A stretch of 12,720 nt of DNA from DATJZH01 sp035499215 (lineage in GTDB: Bacteria > Actinomycetota > Actinomycetes > Streptosporangiales > Streptosporangiaceae), in contig DATJZH010000417.1 in assembly GCA_035499215.1 (NCBI GenBank), forward strand, positions 1-12,720. Direction: 5' to 3'. A program made the position numbers and the translations under genes. A model generated the notes under the pieces. It saw nothing but the letters and a program-made list of their open reading frames with translations. It ran no database searches and was not told the DNA's origin. Below are positions 1 to 4,639 of the stretch, piece by piece (position 1 is the stretch's first letter; each line of letters starts with the position of its first letter).

Positions 1-1076
1 GCGAGAAAATAGGCCGGGTCCTGGTCCAGCCCGCGGCCCATTGTGGACAGCGGCGCCGGGCAGGCCCGCAGCGCCTCGATGAGGCCATCGACGCTTACCC
101 GGACAAGGGAATGCCGGGCGGCCAGCGGCTCGGCTTCGGCGGCCAGCCGGGCGCCGAACTCGCCCGGCAGATCGGGCACTACCACGTCCGCCCGCGCGAG
201 GGCCACCCGCCCGTAGGAGGTCAGGCTGTGGTGCGAGATGCCGCGGTGCCGCGCCCGCGGATCGGCCCGGCTGATCCGCAGCGACGCCACCGGCCTGCCG
301 CCGAGCGCGGCCGCGGCGTTCACGGCCTCGCCAGAGGCGACACCGGAGAATCCCCACCGGGTCCCGGTGCCCAGATTGCCCGGTCCCTGCGCCACCACCG
401 CGATCGCGGCGCCCAGCACGTGCCGGGCCACGAGCAGCCCGCTGTGCAGTGTGACCGCCTCCAGGTCGCCGCCGAATGCCTGACCCACCGTGACGATCCC
501 GGCCAGCCAGCCGGCCGCCCGCAGCGCCGCCGCGGTCCGCGAGAACCAGGCCGGCAGCGCTCCGCCGTCGAGCATCACGTACACGGCGCGCGGCCGCGAC
601 GCTGACCTCCCCGCCGCGCCCGCCGGACGGGGCTGTCCGGCGCGAGCTGCCCGTTCCGGGCAAGAGCCGGCCAGCACGGCGGGCAGCGCCGAGTGCAGAT
701 CGGCTATCACGACGGGCATGCCGGCCAGGTCATCTGCGTCGCGGAGCAGCTCATGGTAGGGCGAGCCCTGCTCGTCGGCGCTCAGCACGGTGGTCTGCAG
801 CGGGGTGTAGCGGGCCTTCACCAGATGACCAGGACCGGACGGGTCGGGCGGCAGCCGGCCGGGAATGGCCACAACCAGGGCGTACCCGCCCGTTCCCAGG
901 CCCAGCTCGAGGGCGGTCGCATTGAGCAGCACCTCGTCGCCAGGCTCTGGCCTGCCCGTCAGCCTCGGGTAGGCCAGGGCTGGGACCTGCGTGTCGCCGA
1001 CCCGCACAGCGATCTCCACCGCGCCGTCCCATTCCCGCCGCAGCCCCGAAACCACGCCACTACGCCACCTGATCAC
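1..1076 (-). CDS. DUF3866 family protein, C-terminus cut by left edge
   Basis: Translating the minus strand from a GTG at 1076 gives 358 uninterrupted residues to the window edge. The N-terminus (VIRWRSGVV, with V read as Met), the central GISHHSLTSYGRVAL and the end STMGRGLDQDPAYFLA match my memory of DUF3866 proteins, which are about 350-400 residues, so probably only a short tail is missing. No catalytic motif, signal peptide or membrane segment is evident. Glycine-rich stretches such as AQGPGNLGTGTRWGFSG and hydrophobic strands (AVYVMLDGG, GIVTVGQAFGG) suggest a folded cytosolic alpha/beta protein. The function of the family is unknown. It is divergent from pafB with 58 bp between starts. 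In actinobacteria a DUF3866 gene often sits in the paf/proteasome neighbourhood (from memory), which hints at a linked role but does not prove one. The GTG at 1076 was chosen because the family begins MIRW; a second in-frame GTG lies at 1052-1050. Confidence 0.85.
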   Translation of the reverse strand, partial: MIRWRSGVVSGLRREWDGAVEIAVRVGDTQVPALAYPRLTGRPEPGDEVLLNATALELGLGTGGYALVVAIPGRLPPDPSGPGHLVKARYTPLQTTVLSADEQGSPYHELLRDADDLAGMPVVIADLHSALPAVLAGSCPERAARAGQPRPAGAAGRSASRPRAVYVMLDGGALPAWFSRTAAALRAAGWLAGIVTVGQAFGGDLEAVTLHSGLLVARHVLGAAIAVVAQGPGNLGTGTRWGFSGVASGEAVNAAAALGGRPVASLRISRADPRARHRGISHHSLTSYGRVALARADVVVPDLPGEFGARLAAEAEPLAARHSLVRVSVDGLIEALRACPAPLSTMGRGLDQDPAYFL

Positions 1077-1082
1077 TCCGGC

Positions 1083-1088
1083 AGGGTA
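1083..1088 (-). promoter_or_regulatory. Putative -10 element for a leaderless DUF3866 transcript
   Basis: On the minus strand TACCCT (TANNNT) is followed by exactly six bases and then the GTG start at 1076. This is the spacing expected if transcription begins on the start codon. No good -35 element is visible and no Shine-Dalgarno sequence lies at a usable distance; CGGA directly abuts the GTG. Confidence 0.4.
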
Positions 1089-1122
1089 GCGTCGGTGCCT
1101 GAGGGCGGGCGGTTCGGGCGGG

Positions 1123-1129
1123 AAAGGAG
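1123..1129 (+). promoter_or_regulatory. Ribosome binding site of pafB
   Basis: AAAGGAG ends five bases before the ATG at 1135. It is one of the two clear Shine-Dalgarno sequences in the window (the other precedes the peptidase) and fixes the pafB start. Confidence 0.75.
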
Positions 1130-1134
1130 CTGCG

Positions 1135-2088
1135 ATGTCACGGCGGAAGACAGAGCGGCTGCTCAGCCTGGTGGTCTGCCTGCTGTCGAGCCGCCGGTAC
1201 CTGACCGCCAACCAGATCCGCGACGCGGTGCCCGGCTATCCGGATTCCTTCGACGCCTTCAAGCGGATGTTCGAGCGCGACAAGGACGAGCTGCGCGAGC
1301 TGGGCATCCCGCTGGAAACCGGCATGAACTCGGCGCTGGATGACGAATCCGGGTACCGTATCTCGCGGCAGGATTATGTGCTGCCGGAGATCCGGCTGGA
1401 GCCCGACGAGGCCGCCGTCATCGGCCTGGCGGCACGCGTCTGGCGGCGCGCTGAGCTGGCCGGCGCCGCGGCCGGCGCGCTGCTGAAGCTCCGCGCCGCC
1501 GGCATCGAGACCGAGGACACGACTCAGCCTGGCATCGAGCCCCGGCTGCAGACGACGGAGGCGGCGTTCGGCCCGCTGTGGGAGGCGGTGCGGGACCGGC
1601 GGCCGGTGTCGTTCGCCTATCAGGCGGCCGGCCGCAGCTCCCCCGGCCAGCGCCGCCTCGAGCCCTGGGGAGTGGTCAACAGGCACGGCCGGTGGTACGT
1701 GGTCGGGCACGACACCGACCGGGGCGAGGAGCGGGTATTCCGGCTCAGCCGGGTTGCCGGGCCGGTATCCTTCACCGCCCCCGCGGGCACGGTCAGGGTG
1801 CCCGACGGCGCCGACGTGCGCCGGGCGGTCAGGACCTGGGACTCCGATCCGCCGGCCCGGCGGACCGCGGTGCTGCGGGTGCGAGCGGGCGCGGGCCACG
1901 GGCTGCGCCAGCTGGCGCTGGCGCAGCAGCCCGACGGCACGGCGGGCTGGGATCGGGTCGAGACGTCATTCTCCGACCTGGGCTGGTTCAGCGAGCATCT
2001 CGCCTCGTTCGGCGCCGATGTCGTCGTCCTCGAGCCTGCCGACCTCAGGGCGGCAGTCATCGAGCGGCTGACGGGCGTGCTGGCGTGA
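1135..2088 (+). CDS. pafB: WYL-domain transcriptional regulator PafB
   Basis: PafB (317 aa here; mycobacterial PafB is of similar size) pairs with PafC to form the activator of the LexA/RecA-independent mycobacterial DNA-damage response. Residues 1-80 form a winged-helix region with the PafB-typical KTERLLSLVVCLLSSRRYLT, FKRMFERDKDELRELGIP and GYRISRQDYVLPEI. A WYL domain follows at about 145-210: GRWYVVGHD at 185-193 carries the W-Y-(V) signature and FRLSRV follows at 202-207. The C-terminal WCX-type extension runs from about 240 to the end. The ligand of the WYL domain is not established; single-stranded DNA has been proposed for the family. The start is fixed by AAAGGAG five bases upstream. 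The last bases overlap the likely pafC GTG (GTGA), indicating translational coupling. No frameshift or missing segment is seen. Confidence 0.93.
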   Translation: MSRRKTERLLSLVVCLLSSRRYLTANQIRDAVPGYPDSFDAFKRMFERDKDELRELGIPLETGMNSALDDESGYRISRQDYVLPEIRLEPDEAAVIGLAARVWRRAELAGAAAGALLKLRAAGIETEDTTQPGIEPRLQTTEAAFGPLWEAVRDRRPVSFAYQAAGRSSPGQRRLEPWGVVNRHGRWYVVGHDTDRGEERVFRLSRVAGPVSFTAPAGTVRVPDGADVRRAVRTWDSDPPARRTAVLRVRAGAGHGLRQLALAQQPDGTAGWDRVETSFSDLGWFSEHLASFGADVVVLEPADLRAAVIERLTGVLA

Positions 2089-3083
2089 TCGGCGACATGG
2101 CGCGGCCGGCCACCGCGACCGACCGGCTGCAGCGGCTGCTTGCCCTGGTGCCGTACGTGGTCAGCCGGAAGGTCGTCGGCCTGGCCGAGACCGCCGCAGC
2201 GTTCGGGGTCAGCGAGCGCCAGCTCGTCGACGACCTGAACATGCTCTGGTGCGTCGAGCTGCGCTCGCCCGATCCGTACTGCCCGATCGACCTGTCCTAC
2301 GAGGGCGGCGAGATCGTCGTCAGCCAGGCCGAGTCCATGGACCGCCCGCTGCGCCTTGGCGCCGACGAGGCGAGCGCTCTGCTCGTCGCCCTGCGGATGC
2401 TCACCGACGTGCCGGGCCTGCCGGACCGCTCGGCGCTCAGCCGGACCATCGCCAAGCTGGAGGCCGCGGCCGGGGGCGCGGCAGCGGCCAGCGCGCAGGT
2501 GGCCATCCAGCTGGACGGCAACGCCGCCCGCACCGTGCTCGCCGAGGTCACCGATGCCCTCAGCCGGGGCAGGCGTATACATTTGTCCTACTACGTCCCC
2601 GGCCGGGACGAGGCCACGGAACGGGACGCCGACCCGATGCGGCTGCTGGTCGTCGACGGCCGGGCCTACCTGGAAGCCTGGTGCCGCAGCGCCGAGGATG
2701 TCCGGCTGTTCCGGCTCGACCGGGTGCTGTCGCTTGCTGTGCTCGAAATTGCCGCCGCAGTGCCCGATGCCGCGCAGCCGGTCGATGTCGACAAGGGCCT
2801 CTTCCGGCCATCGCCGCACGATATTCACGTTGTGCTCGAGCTGACGGCGGCCGGCCGCTGGGTCGCCGAGTACTACCCGTGCGAGCACGTCGAGGACCTC
2901 GGCGCCGGCAGGCTGCGGGTGAGCCTGCGCACCCCGGACACCCAGTGGGTGCGGCGGCTGGCCCTGCGGCTCGGTCCAGACGGCTCAGTGATCGGGCCGC
3001 CGGAGCTCGCCGCCAGGATCAGGGCCGACGCCGCGGCCGCGCTGGCGCACTACGCGCAGGTCGGCGGCCCGGCGTCCGGCTAG
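2085..3083 (+). CDS. pafC: WYL-domain transcriptional regulator PafC
   Basis: This is the second half of the PafBC regulator, 332 aa from the GTG at 2085. Residues 13-60 hold an N-terminal helix-turn-helix region (DRLQRLLALVPYVVSRK, then ETAAAFGVSERQLVDDLNML). A WYL domain occupies roughly 145-215, with DGRAYLEAWCRSAEDVRLF at 191-209 giving A-Y-L in place of W-Y-L, and FRLDRV after it. A WCX-like C-terminal domain ends in HYAQVGG. The GTG at 2085 overlaps the pafB TGA by four bases. An ATG at 2097 (MARPATATDRL) is an equally credible start; neither has a clear Shine-Dalgarno, so both would rely on coupling from pafB. PafB and PafC are separate proteins here, as in mycobacteria, not fused as in some relatives. 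A short AT-rich patch near 2572-2585 encodes RIHLSYY with unusual codons (ata, ttg) but does not break the frame. Confidence 0.92.
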   Translation: MIGDMARPATATDRLQRLLALVPYVVSRKVVGLAETAAAFGVSERQLVDDLNMLWCVELRSPDPYCPIDLSYEGGEIVVSQAESMDRPLRLGADEASALLVALRMLTDVPGLPDRSALSRTIAKLEAAAGGAAAASAQVAIQLDGNAARTVLAEVTDALSRGRRIHLSYYVPGRDEATERDADPMRLLVVDGRAYLEAWCRSAEDVRLFRLDRVLSLAVLEIAAAVPDAAQPVDVDKGLFRPSPHDIHVVLELTAAGRWVAEYYPCEHVEDLGAGRLRVSLRTPDTQWVRRLALRLGPDGSVIGPPELAARIRADAAAALAHYAQVGGPASG

Positions 3084-3106
3084 AGCTGGATTTATGGTCT
3101 CGCGTG

Positions 3107-3112
3107 TAGACT
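3107..3112 (+). promoter_or_regulatory. Possible -10 element upstream of tatA
   Basis: TAGACT fits TANNNT and lies in the most AT-rich part of the 127-bp pafC-tatA gap, preceded by TG. No -35 match stands at 16-18 bp. If real, the tatA transcript would carry a leader of about 90 bases containing the 15-bp repeats. Otherwise tatA is read from the pafBC promoter. Confidence 0.25.
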
Positions 3113-3155
3113 GCTCACCGGGCCGGTCTGGGGCGCTGATCCTGCCTGGACGAAT

Positions 3156-3201
3156 CGGGCCGGACGGATGCGGCCCGGACGAGTGCGGGCCCGGATGGAT
3201 G
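3156..3201 (+). repeat. Three imperfect 15-bp tandem repeats in the tatA leader
   Basis: The units are CGGGCCGGACGGATG (3156-3170), CGGCCCGGACGAGTG (3171-3185) and CGGGCCCGGATGGATG (3186-3201, one base longer). CGGGCC at 3156-3161 pairs with GGCCCG at 3172-3177, so the repeats can fold. They end nine bases before the tatA ATG, so structure here could affect its translation. Confidence 0.7.
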
Positions 3202-3210
3202 GGGACTGAG

Positions 3211-3579
3211 ATGGATGCATTTGCTCCGTGGCACATCATCCTGCTAGTGGCGGTGCTCGTCGTGCTCTTCGGGGCCAAGAAGCTGCCGACGGCAGCGCGC
3301 TCCCTGGGCGAGTCCATGCGCATCTTCAAGGCCGAGACGAGTCGCTTGCACGATGACGATCAGCGCGCCGATGCCGCGAACGTCAGGCCCGCGAGCGCAT
3401 TGCCGGAAACGCCGCAGCCGCTGCCCGGCCCCGCCCCGGCGCCGGATGCCGCCCGGCAGCAGATCCTTGACCTGCAGCGGCAGCTGCAGGACCTGCAGCA
3501 GCAGACGGCCGGCGGCGACGGCGTGGCCGCCAGCGGCGGCTCATTGCCGGAGACGCAGCGCAACCCGAAGACGTTCTGA
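3211..3579 (+). CDS. tatA: Sec-independent protein translocase subunit TatA
   Basis: TatA (122 aa) is the pore-forming or membrane-weakening subunit of the twin-arginine translocase, which exports folded proteins across the cytoplasmic membrane. Residues 7-21 form the short transmembrane helix (WHIILLVAVLVVLFG), followed by the hallmark hinge FGAKKLP (20-26) and the amphipathic helix to about 44 (ARSLGESMRIFKAET). The opening APWH resembles mycobacterial TatA, with His at position 8 where E. coli TatA has Gln. A Pro/Ala-rich linker (58-80) leads to a Gln-rich heptad segment (81-99, ARQQILDLQRQLQDLQQQ) likely to form a coiled coil. I chose ATG 3211 because GGGGA stands five bases upstream and the family needs the membrane helix at the very N-terminus. 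The ATG at 3094 would add 39 implausible residues encoded by the tandem repeats. tatC follows after 15 bp; no tatB is present here. Confidence 0.93.
   Translation: MDAFAPWHIILLVAVLVVLFGAKKLPTAARSLGESMRIFKAETSRLHDDDQRADAANVRPASALPETPQPLPGPAPAPDAARQQILDLQRQLQDLQQQTAGGDGVAASGGSLPETQRNPKTF
3472..3498 (+). repeat. Repeated CTGCAG motifs coding the TatA coiled coil
   Basis: CTGCAG occurs at 3472-3477, 3484-3489 and 3493-3498, and the 10-mer GACCTGCAGC is repeated 21 bp apart (3469-3478 and 3490-3499). The 21-bp period equals one heptad and encodes DLQRQLQ then DLQQQ, so coding for a coiled coil explains the repeat. Confidence 0.7.
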
Positions 3580-3594
3580 GCCGCGCTCCCGCTC

Positions 3595-4524
3595 ATGTCA
3601 GCGCAGGACAGCCCTTCACAGCGGGCCGGAACCGGCGGGCTGCGGCGGTTGCGGGGCCGCAGGGCCAGCAACCCTGAGGCGCAGATGCCGCTCATAGAAC
3701 ACATCAGGGAACTGCGTAACCGCCTGTTCAAGGCCGCGCTGGCGATTGCTGCCGGGGCGATCATCGGCTGGTTCGTCTACCCGCATGTCTGGCACTTCAT
3801 CGAGGCGCCGTACTGCAGGCTTAACATCCACAGCGAGCTAACGCGCGGTAAGTCCTGCCAGCTGTTCGTCAACGGCCTGTTCGACTCGCTGTTCCTGCGG
3901 CTGAAGCTTGCCATCGCCACCGGTGCCATCATCTCATCGCCCATCTGGCTCTATCAGCTATGGGCGTTCCTGGCGCCCGGGCTCTATGCGCGGGAGCGGC
4001 GCTGGGCCTATTTCTTCGGCGGCTCCGCGATTCCGCTGTTCGCGATCGGCGGCGGAATTGCCTACTTCGCGATGAGCAAGGGACTGCGCTTCCTGCTCGC
4101 CATGGTGCCCAAGGGCGTGATCCCGCTCATCACCATCAACACCTATCTCGGCTATGCCATCGCGATGGTGCTGATTTTCGGGCTGGCGTTCGAGCTGCCG
4201 CTGGTGGTGATACTCCTGAACCTGGCCGGGATACTGACCCACGAGCGGTTCGCGAAGTCTCGCCGGCTGATCATCTTCGGCGTCTTCGCCTTCGCTGCCG
4301 TCGCGACGCCCAGTCCCGACCCGATCAGCATGCTGCTGCTGGCGGTGCCGTGCGTGGCGCTCGTCGAGCTCGCCGAGATATTCGTATGGGCTAACGACCG
4401 GCGCCGCGCGCGCCAGCTGTCGCGGTATGCGGGGCTGTCGCCCGACGAGGCGATCCCGCTTGACCCGGATTACCTGTCCGATGCGGAAGTGGAGGCCAGC
4501 GGGCCCGGCTCTGGCGCGCCCTGA
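3595..4524 (+). CDS. tatC: Twin-arginine translocase subunit TatC
   Basis: TatC (309 aa) is the integral-membrane receptor that binds twin-arginine signal peptides and recruits TatA. Family marks are MPLIEHIRELRNRLF (31-45), LWAFLAPGLYARERR (122-136), FGLAFELPLVVILLNLAG (195-212, with the conserved intramembrane Glu200) and ATPSPDPISMLLLAVP (237-252). Six hydrophobic segments lie near 43-62, 103-124, 138-160, 184-212, 224-238 and 243-265. The first extracytoplasmic loop has Cys74 and Cys88, as in mycobacterial TatC, which could form a disulfide. The ATG at 3595 has no good Shine-Dalgarno. The ATG at 3685 (MPLIEH) has GAGG nearby, but RRASNPEAQ before it resembles the N-terminal extension of actinobacterial TatC, so the longer form is preferred. 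The basic, Pro/Gly-rich C-terminal tail is variable in the family. The stop codon lies inside a 10-bp tandem repeat. Confidence 0.95.
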   Translation: MSAQDSPSQRAGTGGLRRLRGRRASNPEAQMPLIEHIRELRNRLFKAALAIAAGAIIGWFVYPHVWHFIEAPYCRLNIHSELTRGKSCQLFVNGLFDSLFLRLKLAIATGAIISSPIWLYQLWAFLAPGLYARERRWAYFFGGSAIPLFAIGGGIAYFAMSKGLRFLLAMVPKGVIPLITINTYLGYAIAMVLIFGLAFELPLVVILLNLAGILTHERFAKSRRLIIFGVFAFAAVATPSPDPISMLLLAVPCVALVELAEIFVWANDRRRARQLSRYAGLSPDEAIPLDPDYLSDAEVEASGPGSGAP

Positions 4525-4540
4525 CGCGCCCTGGCGCGAT
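4511..4540 (+). repeat. 10-bp tandem repeat containing the tatC stop codon
   Basis: The copies are CTGGCGCGCC (4511-4520), CTGACGCGCC (4521-4530) and CTGGCGCGAT (4531-4540). A single G-to-A difference in the middle copy makes the TGA stop (4522-4524). Without it the frame would run 16 more codons, to a TGA at 4570-4572. Confidence 0.75.
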
Positions 4541-4560
4541 GCCGCGCCAGCCGCCAGGGC
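4528..4560 (+). terminator. Hairpin pair after tatC, likely operon terminator
   Basis: Two perfect GC-rich stems are possible and exclude each other. CTGGCGCG/CGCGCCAG (4531-4538 with 4543-4550) has an ATGC loop. GCCCTGGCG/CGCCAGGGC (4528-4536 with 4552-4560) has a 15-base loop. No U-tract follows, as is common in GC-rich actinobacteria. A smaller stem, CGGGT/ACCCG, lies at 4566-4580. A terminator here would end the paf-tat transcript before helY. Confidence 0.5.
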
Positions 4561-4626
4561 CGGCCCGGGTGAGTGACCCGATCGCGACGGACTTGCCGGG
4601 TGCGCACTGCGGTGATGCCGTCCGCC

Positions 4627-4632
4627 TAGTCT
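4627..4632 (+). promoter_or_regulatory. Putative -10 element for leaderless helY transcript
   Basis: TAGTCT (TANNNT) is followed by seven bases and then the helY ATG at 4640. No Shine-Dalgarno precedes this ATG, so a leaderless mRNA starting at the A of ATG is plausible. No -35 match is seen at 17-18 bp. Confidence 0.45.
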
Positions 4633-4639
4633 TGATCAC

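Noticed and set aside
111..1343. Long plus-strand open frames over the first kilobase (111-605, 490-759, 693-1343) as genes
   Set aside because: The minus-strand frame is open over the whole stretch and its protein matches DUF3866 from start to end; the plus-strand translations are low-complexity R/P/G/A shadows of GC-rich DNA.
3094..3210. Upstream ATG at 3094 as the tatA start
   Set aside because: It would add 39 residues encoded by the tandem repeats ahead of the membrane helix, which TatA proteins do not have; ATG 3211 has GGGGA at a good distance.
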